A stretch of 35,604 nucleotides of DNA, from NCBI GenBank assembly GCA_902805615.1, contig CADCTQ010000335.1:1-35604 (forward strand), in the 5' to 3' direction. The stretch comes from an uncultured Cytophagales bacterium (GTDB lineage Bacteria > Bacteroidota > Bacteroidia > Cytophagales > 172606-1). This document shows, one piece after another, positions 16,152 through 24,085 of the stretch. The number at the start of each line of letters is the position of its first letter. Within the stretch, counting starts at the first letter, position 1. The position numbers and the translations under genes were made by a program. The notes below the pieces were generated by a model. It saw only the letters and a list, made by a program, of their open reading frames with translations. It did not search any database and had not been told where the DNA came from.

Positions 16152-16508
16152 AAACGGGGGGTAGTGTTGAACGTAATACAATCAGGTTACAGGCTTTTTG
16201 GGCTGCTATCGTATAATCTCATGTTGAATAAATCCTATTTTTTCTCCGCAAAGGAAGTACTCTCCCAGTAGCTGCTCCTGGAGAAGCAGCCCGGGCAAGA
16301 CGAACCGTACGCAAGGGAACCGGCATGACTGCCTTCAGCGAAAGGCGGCTAAAAAACGCAGTCCCCGGCGGGCAAGAGGGTAACCCGCCGGGAAGCAGCG
16401 CCGCCTCGGTCAATCAGGTTGGAGAATCAAACGGGGCACGCAAGGGTACTGTCATTTTTCTTTCCATAGCGGGTATTTTCTCACGCAAATCCTATTCTTT
16501 TAGTACTC
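16152..16508. other. Intergenic region between susD and the giant genes
   Basis: No protein-like ORF is present. It contains two copies of an AAATCCTATT(T/C)TTT phrase (near 16227 and 16486), a small hairpin (GCTGCT...AGCAGC, 16271-16290) and the perfect stem-loop listed separately at 16364-16392. I found no convincing TAnnTTTG promoter for the giant gene. TTCCTTTG near 16250 on the minus strand is one base off the consensus but lacks a spaced TTG. Confidence 0.45.
16351..16392 (-). terminator. Possible terminator downstream of susD
   Basis: CCCGGCGGG / CCCGCCGGG form a perfect 9-bp stem with an 11-nt loop (16364-16392). On the minus strand a T6 run follows 7 nt after the stem. The delayed T-run makes it a weaker call than the other terminators. 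It lies about 215 bp beyond the susD stop and would give transcriptional polarity between susCD and the giant genes. Confidence 0.4.
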
Positions 16509-16613
16509 GGTATTAGGGATTAGGGATTAGGGTATTGGTGGTGCCCGGCGGCGCTGCTGCCCCAATCCCTCATTACCCCAATACCCAATACCCAATCCTT
16601 AATCCCTAATACC
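16509..16613. repeat. Inverted repeat of TTAGGGA-type units overlapping the susD stop codon
   Basis: The left arm (16509-16538) reads GGTATTAGGGATTAGGGATT then AGGGTATTGG. The right arm (16585-16613) is its near-perfect reverse complement, with about two differences. Extra CCAATACCC units lie at 16574-16590. The loop is about 46 nt. The right arm covers the last codons and TAG stop of susD (16606-16608). GGGATTAGGGATTAGGG strings are, from memory, common intergenic repeats in Cytophagales. The RNA could fold into a long hairpin that protects the susCD message or ends it. Confidence 0.75.
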
Positions 16614-18138
16614 CGTTGTTCTGCGTCATGGCGGGGTTGAGTTGGATTTCGTTGGTGGGGATGGGCATGGCCTGGTGAATGCCCGGCGTAAAGCCCCGGG
16701 GGGTGAGCAGGTCGTCGGCAACGCCCCAGCGCAGCAGGTCAAACCAGCGGTGGCCTTCCCCGCACAGTTCGAGGAACCGTTCGTCGCGGATGGCCTGCCG
16801 CAGTTCCGCCGCACCGGCCACGGTTCGGTCGGCCTCCGGCGAAGGGGTGCCCGGGCTGAGCCCGTAGGCCCGGCGGCGCACCTTGTTCACGTATTCGAGG
16901 GCCACGGTGGCGTTGCCCCTTTCGAGCTGCGCCTCGGCGTACATCAGGTACACGTCGGCCAGCCGCATCAGGGGCATGTTGATCTCGTTGTTGAACAGCC
17001 CCGGGCCCGTGTTGACGGCGCTGCGGTCGGCGCGGATGAACTTCTTGGGCGAGTACCCCGTGCCGTTGGTATTCTTGTAGGGCTGCCAGTTGGCATTGTC
17101 GCCCATTTTCACGCTGTCTTTGCCGGGAATGAACGCCGTGTGGCGCAGGCGGGGGTCGGTGCCGAACTGCGTGACGGTGGCCGGCGACAGGCTCACGTTG
17201 CCCCAGCCCAGCGGGTCGGGGGCGTGGCGGGTGGCGTAGGCGTGGCCCGGCCCGCCGTCCCACGACATCATGGGGGACTTGTCGGAGAACTGCACCTCGA
17301 AGATGGATTCGGGGCTGTTTTCGGCTTTGCCGTTGAAATTGTCGCCGTAGTTGGGCAACAGGCTGTAGGCGGGGTTGCCGATGACTTCCTCGAACTTGGC
17401 CGCGGCCCCTTCCCAGTTCTGCTGGTACAGGTACACCTTGCCCAGGTACGCCGTGGCGGCGCCTTTGGTCACGCGGCCCAGCCCGTTGCCCGTCCAGGCC
17501 ACCGGCAGCAGTCCCTCGGCCGTCCGCAGGTCGGCAATGACCTGGGCGTACACTTCACTGACCGGGGCCCGCTTCACGTACATCTGGTCCCGGTTCACCG
17601 GCGTGCCGGTCACCACCGGGAAGCCCGGGGCGGCCCCATCCACGATCACCGGCTGCTGCCCCCAGATGTTGACGCCCAGGAAGTGGGCAAAGGCCCGGAT
17701 GAAATACGCCTGCCCAAGGATGTATTCCTTGTTCTGTTGAGTGATCTGCTCGGGCACCTTCATCTTCTCCACGTTTTCGATCACGTCGTTGGACCGCAGC
17801 ACCATTTTGGCCACGCCGTACCACGCCGAGCGGAGGGTGGCATTTTCGGAGGAGACGCTGAACTGCTTGATCTCGTTCCAGCCGGCGTCGCCCTTCCACA
17901 CCAGGTCGTACTCGTCGGTGATCTGGTGGAGGAAAAAGTGGATCTGGTCGCCCCACAGGTCAATGTCCTTGAGCGGCGCGTACACCCCCGTCAGGGCCAG
18001 GTTGGCATTGTCGGTGTCCACGTAGAGCGAGGAGGCGCCCAGGTTGTTGGGGTCGGGCGTCTCGAGGAACTCATCTTTGCAGCCCGGGGCGGCCAGCAGG
18101 GTAATCAGCAGGGGGGTAAGTATATAGCGTTTTTTCAT
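16606..18138 (-). CDS. SusD/RagB-family outer-membrane glycan-binding lipoprotein
   Basis: The track ORF starts at 18303, but the lipoprotein signal begins at the internal Met at 18138 (MKKRYILTP...), with the lipobox APG-C followed by KDEFLE, which is typical of SusD. The mature protein is about 490 aa, the usual length. The N-terminal TPR-like helices are followed by SusD landmarks such as AYFIRAFAHF, 'AKFEEVI', the 'LMRLADVYLMYAEAQLERGN' region and a C-terminal 'RDERFLELCGEGHRWFDLLRWG'. It would sit on the outer face of the outer membrane as the lid of the SusC transporter and deliver oligosaccharide to it. The start lies 37 bp after the susC stop, so the two are co-transcribed. The stop codon falls inside a TTAGGGA-type inverted repeat. 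Confidence 0.93.
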   Translation of the reverse strand: MKKRYILTPLLITLLAAPGCKDEFLETPDPNNLGASSLYVDTDNANLALTGVYAPLKDIDLWGDQIHFFLHQITDEYDLVWKGDAGWNEIKQFSVSSENATLRSAWYGVAKMVLRSNDVIENVEKMKVPEQITQQNKEYILGQAYFIRAFAHFLGVNIWGQQPVIVDGAAPGFPVVTGTPVNRDQMYVKRAPVSEVYAQVIADLRTAEGLLPVAWTGNGLGRVTKGAATAYLGKVYLYQQNWEGAAAKFEEVIGNPAYSLLPNYGDNFNGKAENSPESIFEVQFSDKSPMMSWDGGPGHAYATRHAPDPLGWGNVSLSPATVTQFGTDPRLRHTAFIPGKDSVKMGDNANWQPYKNTNGTGYSPKKFIRADRSAVNTGPGLFNNEINMPLMRLADVYLMYAEAQLERGNATVALEYVNKVRRRAYGLSPGTPSPEADRTVAGAAELRQAIRDERFLELCGEGHRWFDLLRWGVADDLLTPRGFTPGIHQAMPIPTNEIQLNPAMTQNNGY

Positions 18139-18175
18139 GTTGCGCAGGATTAGCGGGAAATGGGAGTGGGAATGT

Positions 18176-21100
18176 TTACAAGCCGATCTGGATGCCGAAG
18201 AGCAGCGTGCGGGACTGCGGGTAGATGCCCACGTCAATGCCTTTGTCGGTGTTGCCGCGGGGGTTGTTGTCGGGGTTGCCGGCCGCGTCGAATTCGGGGT
18301 CAATGCCCGAGTACCGGGTGAACGTGAACAGGTTGTCGCCGCTCACGAACAGCCGCAGGCTCCCAAGCTTTGCCTTGGCGGCCAGGGCTGCCGGCAGCGA
18401 GTAGCCCAATTGCACGTTCTTGACGCGCAGGTACGAGCCGTCTTCCACGTAGAAATCAGAAACGTTGGTGCGGTTCTTATTGGGGTCGTCGCGGTGAATT
18501 CTCGGCAGGGTCGCCCCCGGGTTGTCGAACGTCCAGCGGTCCAGGGCCGCGGTGCTCATGCTGTAGTCGCCCTTGAGGTTGGTGAGGATGGACTTGAAGC
18601 TGTTGTAGCGGTCCAGGCCCTGCACGCCTTGCAGGAAAAGCGACAGGTCGAAGTTGCGGAACGAGGCGCCGGCGTTGAAGCCCAGCACCCACTTGGGCCA
18701 GGGGTTGCCGATGAAGGTCCGGTCGGCCGCGTTGATCCTCCCGTCAGGCACCCCGATGATTTTGCCGTCCGCATCGAAACTGCCGATGTCGCGGTACTTG
18801 AAGTCGCCCGGGCCGGTGCCCTTGTTCTGGTAGTAGGTGTTGGCGTCGGCGGTGAGTTCGTTGGCCGCGTTCACCTCGTCTTCGCCCCCGAAGATGCCTT
18901 CCACCTGGTAGCCGTAGTAGTAGCCCAGGGGCTGGCCCACCTCGGTGCGGGCCACGAACCCGTCGCCGTCCCAGTTGCCGCTGGTGATCACGTCGTCGGC
19001 GTTGAGGCGCTTGACGGTGTTTTTGTTGTAGCTGGCGTTGGCCGACACGTTGTAGGCGAAGGGCTTGCCGGCCGGGCTGCGGTAGCCCACCGAAAACTCA
19101 AATCCCTTGTTCTGCATCTGCCCGATGTTGAGGATGGGGTCGGCCACGGACTGGTAGGCGGCGTTGGAGAGGTAGCCCGACGACCGGGGCACGCTCACGG
19201 GGGTAAGCAGGTCGTGCGTGTTTTTGACGTAGTAGTCGGCCGTGACGGTGATCTGGTTGTCGAGCAGGCTCAGGTCCAGGCCAATGTCGGTCTGCTCGAT
19301 TTCTTCCCACTTCACCTGCGTGTTGGGAAAGCGGGTGGGCCGCACGCCCTGCACGGCGTCCTGGTTGGCCCCGAAGCTGTAGGTGGTGTTGTTGGTGGTG
19401 TAGGTGGCGTAGGCCAGGTAGCGGGGAATGCCCTGGCTGTTGCCCAGGATGCCCCAGCTGCCGCGCAGCTTGAGGTCGGAGACGAGGGGAAAGTTCTGCA
19501 TGAAGCTTTCCTGGCTGATGCGCCAGCCGGCCGAGAACGAGGGGAAGATGCCGTAGAAGTTTTCGCGGCCGAACTTGTTGGAACCGTCGCGCCGGATGTT
19601 GGCCGTGAGCAGGTATTTGCCCCGGTAGGCGTAGTTGAGCCGCCCGAACTGCGAGAGGAGGCGGTCGTAGTCTTTGGTGCCGAACGAGGTGCGCGACGCG
19701 GTGGCCGCGCCGTTGAGCACGTCGAGGGTGCCGGCAAAGCCCGAACCCAGGGCCTCGAAGGCCAGCAGGTCGCCCCGCAGCACTTCGTAGCCGGCCATGG
19801 CCTTCAGGTTGTGGCGGCCCAGCGTCCGGTCGTAGGTCAGCACGGCGTTGCCGATCAGGGTGATGGATTCGTTGTACTTCTGGACCAGCGAGGAAGTGTT
19901 GTTGACGGCGGCGCCGCCGCCCAGGTATTTGTCGTTGAAGGTGCGGTTGTTGTCGAAGCCGAAGTTGCCGCCGAACGAGGCGCGCAGGTTGAGGCCCTCC
20001 AGGATTTGCAGGTCGGCGTACAGGTTGGTGTTTACCCGGTGGCCCTTGTTGAGGCGGTACACGCGCAGTTCGCTGGCCAGCGGGTTGCCGCCTTCGTAGC
20101 CGTACAGGTTGCGGTCCACGGTGCCGTAGCCGCCGTAGGCGTTGTCGGAGTTGTAGAGGGGCAGTGCCGGCGAGGCGCGTACGTACGCGTCGCGGTCAAT
20201 GCTCTGGGGGTCGTTCTTGGTGATCCCGGCCATCAGCGACTCGCCGATCTTGAGCCGCTTGCCGATGGTAAAGTCGGAGTTGGCCCGCAGGGTGTAGCGT
20301 TCAAACCAGGTACCCACCTGGGTGCCTTTCTCGCGGAAGTAGTTGCCCGACACGTAGAAGGTGGCTTTTTCCCCGCCGCCCGACACCGACAGGTCGTAGT
20401 TCTGCACGGCGCCGCGGTCGTAGAGCACGTCTACCCAGTCGGTCGAAACCGCCGGCAGGTTGGCCGGGTCGGCAAAGGCCGGAACGCGGGGCTTGCCGGC
20501 CAGGTCGTTTGCTTCGTTGCGCAGCAGGGCGTATTGCTCAGTATTGAGCATTTGGGGCAGGCCGATGGGACTGCTGGTGCCGGCGTAGCCGTTGAAATTG
20601 ACTTTCGGCGTTCCCTTGGTGCCCCGCTTGGTGGTGACGATGATGACCCCGTTGGCGGCGGCGGCCCCGTAGATGGCGGCGGCCGAAGCGTCCTTGAGGA
20701 TCTCGATGGCTTCCACGTCGTTCATGTTGAAGTTGGGCCCGGGCGCAGTCCGCACGCCGTCAATGATCCAGAGCGGCTCGGAGCCGCGGATGGAGCCGGC
20801 GCCGCGGATGAAAATTTCGGCCCCGCTGCCCGGCGCGCCGCTGTTGCGGGTCACGTACACGCCGGGGGCCCGGCCCTGGATGGCCTGGTTGAGGGTGGGC
20901 ACGGCCAGGCGCTGGATGTCTTTGGCCGATACCGACGACACGGCGCCCGTCAGGTCCGATCTCTTCTGCTCCCCGTACCCTACCACCACGACTTCGCCCA
21001 GCGATTTGACGTCGGCAACCAGGGCCACGTCAATGACCGAGCGGTTCCCCACCGGTTCTTCGCGGGTGACGTAGCCGATGGAAGAAAAAACCAGGGTGCC

Positions 21101-21694
21101 GCTGCGGTCCGGCACGTCCAGGCTGTAGTTGCCGTCGGCGTTGGTGGTCGAGCCGGTGGTGGTGCCCCGGAGCAGTACGGTCACCCCGGGCAGCCCCTCG
21201 CCCTGCTCACCCGTCACGCGGCCCGTAATGCCCACCGTGGCGGGGGCGGCGTGCCCGGGCAGCAGCCCGCCCGGCCCGGCCGGGTTGCCGCCGGCATGGT
21301 TGAGCAGGGGGCCGTCGGCGGGGCTGTCGGTCTTGCTCCCGGCGTTGTTGCCAGCGGCTTTCGGACGGGCCACCGACAGGATTACGTAGAAGGTGTCGCT
21401 GATGCGGTCGTACGACAGGCCGCTGTCCTGGAGCACCCGTTCCAGCTCCTCGGCCAGGGAATTGACGGCTTGCTTCTTGAGCTTCACCGTTTTGTTGTGC
21501 ACCAGCTTGCTGTCGTACATGATCGAGACTTTGTACTTGGCTTCGAGCCGGACGAGGGCGTCTTTCAGGCTGATGATTTCGCCCTGTACCTCCCAGGAGT
21601 GGGTAGACCGGATGGAAGCGGCAAGGGTTTGGGCGGGGAGTGGCAGGTGGTGCCCGCAGAGCAGCAGCAACAGGCAGGTAAATGGTTTTTTCAT
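18176..21694 (-). CDS. SusC/RagA-family TonB-dependent transporter with STN signalling domain
   Basis: The start at 21694 gives a signal peptide (MKKPFTCLLLLLCGHHLPLPAQ). Residues about 26-107 form a secretin/TonB N-terminal (STN) domain with 'KDALVRLEAKYKVSIMYD' and 'LSYDRISDTFYVI'. A carboxypeptidase-D-like regulatory domain (151-225, ITGRVTGEQGEGLPGV) follows. Then come the SusC signature 'LGEVVVVGYG' (about 232-242), the plug (NQAIQGRAPGVYV, LWIIDGV) and a 22-strand-type barrel ending GIQIGL. The protein imports SusD-bound oligosaccharide across the outer membrane, powered by TonB. The STN domain is the part that, in such systems, contacts a FecR anti-sigma factor in the periplasm. Its presence next to fecR and an ECF sigma gene makes transenvelope signalling likely. 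The substrate cannot be read from the sequence. Confidence 0.95.
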   Translation of the reverse strand: MKKPFTCLLLLLCGHHLPLPAQTLAASIRSTHSWEVQGEIISLKDALVRLEAKYKVSIMYDSKLVHNKTVKLKKQAVNSLAEELERVLQDSGLSYDRISDTFYVILSVARPKAAGNNAGSKTDSPADGPLLNHAGGNPAGPGGLLPGHAAPATVGITGRVTGEQGEGLPGVTVLLRGTTTGSTTNADGNYSLDVPDRSGTLVFSSIGYVTREEPVGNRSVIDVALVADVKSLGEVVVVGYGEQKRSDLTGAVSSVSAKDIQRLAVPTLNQAIQGRAPGVYVTRNSGAPGSGAEIFIRGAGSIRGSEPLWIIDGVRTAPGPNFNMNDVEAIEILKDASAAAIYGAAAANGVIIVTTKRGTKGTPKVNFNGYAGTSSPIGLPQMLNTEQYALLRNEANDLAGKPRVPAFADPANLPAVSTDWVDVLYDRGAVQNYDLSVSGGGEKATFYVSGNYFREKGTQVGTWFERYTLRANSDFTIGKRLKIGESLMAGITKNDPQSIDRDAYVRASPALPLYNSDNAYGGYGTVDRNLYGYEGGNPLASELRVYRLNKGHRVNTNLYADLQILEGLNLRASFGGNFGFDNNRTFNDKYLGGGAAVNNTSSLVQKYNESITLIGNAVLTYDRTLGRHNLKAMAGYEVLRGDLLAFEALGSGFAGTLDVLNGAATASRTSFGTKDYDRLLSQFGRLNYAYRGKYLLTANIRRDGSNKFGRENFYGIFPSFSAGWRISQESFMQNFPLVSDLKLRGSWGILGNSQGIPRYLAYATYTTNNTTYSFGANQDAVQGVRPTRFPNTQVKWEEIEQTDIGLDLSLLDNQITVTADYYVKNTHDLLTPVSVPRSSGYLSNAAYQSVADPILNIGQMQNKGFEFSVGYRSPAGKPFAYNVSANASYNKNTVKRLNADDVITSGNWDGDGFVARTEVGQPLGYYYGYQVEGIFGGEDEVNAANELTADANTYYQNKGTGPGDFKYRDIGSFDADGKIIGVPDGRINAADRTFIGNPWPKWVLGFNAGASFRNFDLSLFLQGVQGLDRYNSFKSILTNLKGDYSMSTAALDRWTFDNPGATLPRIHRDDPNKNRTNVSDFYVEDGSYLRVKNVQLGYSLPAALAAKAKLGSLRLFVSGDNLFTFTRYSGIDPEFDAAGNPDNNPRGNTDKGIDVGIYPQSRTLLFGIQIGL

Positions 21695-21724
21695 GAATGT
21701 TGACCCGGATTAAACTGTAGACAA

Positions 21725-21759
21725 ATTCGTTGTTGGTTATTCGTTGTTCGTTGTTCGTA
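21725..21759. repeat. Short tandem TTCGTTG repeats upstream of susC
   Basis: The string 'attcgttgttggttattcgttgttcgttgttcgt' consists of four imperfect 7-10 nt TTCGTTG(TT) units, 31-65 nt upstream of the susC start. On the transcribed strand this is an A/C-rich run (ACGAACAACGAACAACGAAT). It would fall in the 5' leader or promoter region. I could not find a clear TAnnTTTG box for susC, which is consistent with, but does not prove, use of the locus-encoded ECF sigma factor. Confidence 0.5.
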
Positions 21760-21946
21760 ATGCCCTGTTTTACAAGTAGCCGTGAAAGATCAGATGCGTA
21801 ATCATGAAGTCATTTCGGGATCATGATGAAAAGGATGGTTGGCGGGTTACGTGCGCCGGTTGGCTTTACGACGGGCAATGAGGGGCCAGGCACCCCGCGG
21901 GCGGCGCGGGGAGTACGGCAGGAAAAGGCATCGGGGTGGGTAATGG

Positions 21947-22981
21947 TTAGGTACCGGGGCTCCGGATTTCGACTCGGTTTTGGGTCTTGGTAATTTGCAG
22001 GTCAAACGTGCGGGCCAGGCCCGCCAGGAACACGTCAACGTTCTGGATGGGCGCCGCCCCCGACAACTGCCGGTCGAGCAGGGCGGGGTCGGCCACGGCT
22101 ACTTCCAGCCCGTAGGTATCGCGCAGCATGGCAACCACTTCCCGCAGGGGCGTATCGTCGAACAGGAGCTTCTTTTCCGTCCAGGAGGAGTACACCCGGG
22201 GGTTGACGCGTTTGTGCGTGACGCGGGCCGCCTCGTTTTTCCACGCCACCAGTTCCCCGGGTTTCATCAGGATCTGCGCCGGCGGCCCGGCGCCGGCCAG
22301 GGTCAGCCGGACGGAGCCGGAATTCAACACGACCCGGGCGCCTTCCCGGCGGTCGGCAACGGAAAACTCGGTTCCCAGCACTTCCACGCGGGCCTGGCTG
22401 GTGGCGTGCACCACGAAGGGCCGGTGCGTGCGGGTGTGTACCACCGAGAAAAACGCCTCGCCGTCGAGCCATACTTCCCGCGGGCCGGTCGCGGCCCAGT
22501 CGGCGTCGTAGCGCAGCTCCGAATTGCCGTTGAGGCGAATGACCGACCCGTCGGGCAAAGTAACGGTCAGCATCTGCCCGTAGGCGGTCTGGTGGGTAAC
22601 CGACGGGCCGGCCCCCAGCAGGCGGTACAGCAGCCCGGCCAGCAACAGCAAGCCGGTGCAGGCGGCGGCCACGCGGTACCAGCCCGGCCACCCGAGGGTC
22701 CGGGTCCTGGCGGCCGGCGGCCCGGGCACTGCTTGCTGCCCCCCGGTTTTCCGGAGAATGGCCTCGAACATCCGGTCGGCATCGGCTTTCTGCACGGGTG
22801 GGTACGCGTGCAACTGACGCCATACCTGCTGCATCACGTCGGCGTACTCCTCCTCCGGGTCTCGCTGCAAATGCGCCAAAAGGGTTTCCAGTTCTTCCCG
22901 GGTGCACCCGTCGGAAAGAAACTTATGGAGCAACTGCTGTTTGGTGGGCTGGGCGGTCAAGGGGCTTCCGGCTAAATACAC
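21947..22981 (-). CDS. FecR-family anti-sigma factor
   Basis: 344 aa, the usual length. An N-terminal cytoplasmic helical part (about 1-95, with 'KFLSDGCTREELETLLAHL') is followed by one membrane segment (about 104-122, VAAACTGLLLLAGLLYRLLG). The periplasmic FecR domain has 'LPDGSVIRLNGNSELRYD', 'VWLDGEAFFSV' and 'VEVLGTEFSV'. A C-terminal DUF4974-type STN-like end reads 'TPLREVVAMLRDTYGLEV' and 'FDLQITKTQNRVEI'. It would hold the ECF sigma factor inactive at the inner membrane and release it when the STN domain of the loaded SusC protein touches its periplasmic end. It lies 129 bp after the sigma gene and 252 bp before susC. Function follows from family and gene order. Confidence 0.92.
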   Translation of the reverse strand: MYLAGSPLTAQPTKQQLLHKFLSDGCTREELETLLAHLQRDPEEEYADVMQQVWRQLHAYPPVQKADADRMFEAILRKTGGQQAVPGPPAARTRTLGWPGWYRVAAACTGLLLLAGLLYRLLGAGPSVTHQTAYGQMLTVTLPDGSVIRLNGNSELRYDADWAATGPREVWLDGEAFFSVVHTRTHRPFVVHATSQARVEVLGTEFSVADRREGARVVLNSGSVRLTLAGAGPPAQILMKPGELVAWKNEAARVTHKRVNPRVYSSWTEKKLLFDDTPLREVVAMLRDTYGLEVAVADPALLDRQLSGAAPIQNVDVFLAGLARTFDLQITKTQNRVEIRSPGT

Positions 22982-23110
22982 CCCTAATACTGTTCTCCCG
23001 GAAGGAGGGATTACCCGGGCGAAAAATATTTTTCAGATTTTTACCCAAAGTATGGTTATTCCGGGAAGGTTCTGGTCAACAAAAATGGCAAACGGCTGTT
23101 GTTCAGCGAT

Positions 23111-23707
23111 TTACGCCATTGCCAGCCAGGCAGCCAGGGCCAGGGGAATGTCGGCGTGCCGGTGCAGGTACTCGCGGATGAACCGCGACGCTTTCACGAT
23201 CTGTACTTTCACGGTGTTTTTGGCAATGCCCAGTTGCCCGGCAATCTCCTCGTGGCTCAGGTACTGGTCCCGGCTCATCTCAAAGATCAGCTTGCGCTGC
23301 GGCGGCAACTGGCTGATGGCGGCCTTGATGATCGTTTCGTACTCGGCCAGAAAAATATCCGCTTCAATGGGGTCACACATCCGCTCCACGTGCCGGATCA
23401 ACCCTTTCTTCACGGACTGGTCGAGCGCCGCTTTTTTGAGGAAATCGAACACTTTGTTCTGGGTGATTTTGTAGAGGTACGCCCCCAGCGACAGTTCCGG
23501 ATTGAGACCGGCCCGGTTTTCCCATACCTTGATGAACACTTCCTGCACAATTTCTTCGGACAGGACCCGGGACTTGGTAAATTTCAAACTGAAGGCGAAT
23601 AACTTCTGGTGGTACAGGTCGAATACCTGCCGGAAAGCGGCAGCATCACCCGCCGAGAGCCGGGCAATCAGCGTGGGGTCAAGGGTGCGGGTAGAGATTT
23701 TCTCCAT
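23111..23707 (-). CDS. ECF-type RNA polymerase sigma factor (Bacteroidota FecI-like)
   Basis: 198 aa with sigma-70 region 2 (about 30-95: 'VFDLYHQKLFAFSLKFT', 'EEIVQEVFIKVWENR') and region 4 (about 133-185: LPPQRKLIFEMSRDQYLSHEEIAGQLGIAKNTVKVQI, the helix-turn-helix that reads the -35 region). There is no region 1.1 or 3, as expected for the ECF group. Length and motifs fit the expanded Bacteroidota family that pairs with FecR and SusC. It is the first gene of the locus and is probably needed for susCD expression. A candidate housekeeping promoter lies 30 nt upstream (separate entry). Confidence 0.93.
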   Translation of the reverse strand: MEKISTRTLDPTLIARLSAGDAAAFRQVFDLYHQKLFAFSLKFTKSRVLSEEIVQEVFIKVWENRAGLNPELSLGAYLYKITQNKVFDFLKKAALDQSVKKGLIRHVERMCDPIEADIFLAEYETIIKAAISQLPPQRKLIFEMSRDQYLSHEEIAGQLGIAKNTVKVQIVKASRFIREYLHRHADIPLALAAWLAMA

Positions 23708-23736
23708 GTATAGAATAATACAAAGAAGGAATTACA

Positions 23737-23767
23737 CTAAAGTAATCCTTTGTCCATTCACTTGCAA
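23737..23767 (-). promoter_or_regulatory. Candidate Bacteroidota promoter for the ECF sigma gene
   Basis: On the minus strand TTG (23765-23767), a 20-nt spacer and TACTTTAG (23737-23744) match the Bacteroidota pattern TTG, about 19 nt, TAnnTTTG with one mismatch. The -7 element ends 29 nt before the start codon. Confidence 0.4.
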
Positions 23768-23962
23768 CCTGTGCCAGCAAAGAAGCCCAAAACCCGGCTC
23801 TCTAAAGGGCAAAGGGCTCTTTTTGCCCAAAGCACCCGACCGGAAGCAGCCGGGGAATGAGACGCATCAGGGCGGATTTTTACGCGCGGCAACATTCCCT
23901 TCACGTGCGCTGCCTCAAAAGACTTCTCAAGCGCACTGCGGCCGTGTGCTACTCCCCTAAAT

Positions 23963-23981
23963 ATACCCAGAAGTAGGTATT
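23963..23981. promoter_or_regulatory. Left copy of a 19-bp conserved motif with inverted repeat
   Basis: ATACCCAGAAGTAGGTATT. It contains the inverted pair ATACC / GGTAT around an 8-nt spacer. It is 17/19 identical to the copy at 30681-30699. Its last two bases overlap the -33 TTG of the TIR-operon promoter, a position typical of an activator that contacts RNA polymerase. The regulator is not identified. Confidence 0.6.
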
Positions 23982-24009
23982 GCGGGGCATTCTCCGTTTC
24001 GTAACTTTT
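23980..24009 (+). promoter_or_regulatory. Promoter of the TIR / SLOG-HEAT operon
   Basis: TTG (23980-23982), a spacer of exactly 19 nt and TAACTTTT (24002-24009) fit the Bacteroidota consensus (TTG-19-TAnnTTTG, one mismatch). The -7 element ends 76 nt before the start codon at 24086. The 19-bp motif directly abuts the -33 element. Confidence 0.55.
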
Positions 24010-24085
24010 CTGAGTTACCCGCTCAGTATTCCACCGGTTCACCGATGACCACGCATTACACAGTAAAACCACCCATCCCAACGCA

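Larger units (their letters stand above)
23768..24085. other. Divergent intergenic region between the glycan locus and the TIR operon
   Basis: The minus-strand ORF 23758-24159 here lacks recognisable protein features and I leave it out. The region contains a stem-loop (GGGCAAA / TTTGCCC, 23807-23828), the 19-bp motif and the TIR-operon promoter listed below. Otherwise I see nothing. Confidence 0.5.

Noticed and set aside
16509-16613. TTAGGG-like tract as a telomere or replicon end
   Set aside because: It is a short inverted repeat inside a continuous bacterial gene region with genes on both sides; a dispersed-repeat explanation is sufficient.
18137-21703. 1,188-aa plus-strand ORF opposite susC
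   Set aside because: It mirrors the SusC frame exactly and has the same low-complexity V/G/H/A/R composition as the other antisense shadows.
21893-21911. GC-rich hairpin between fecR and susC as a terminator
   Set aside because: CCCCGCG/CGCGGGG forms a good stem, but on the minus strand no T-run follows (TGCCTGGCC), so intrinsic termination is unlikely.
23040-23090. Possible promoter between the sigma gene and fecR (TTG ... ATACTTTG on the minus strand)
   Set aside because: The TTTG is right but the TA is shifted by one base and the TTG spacing is about 23 nt, too far from the consensus.
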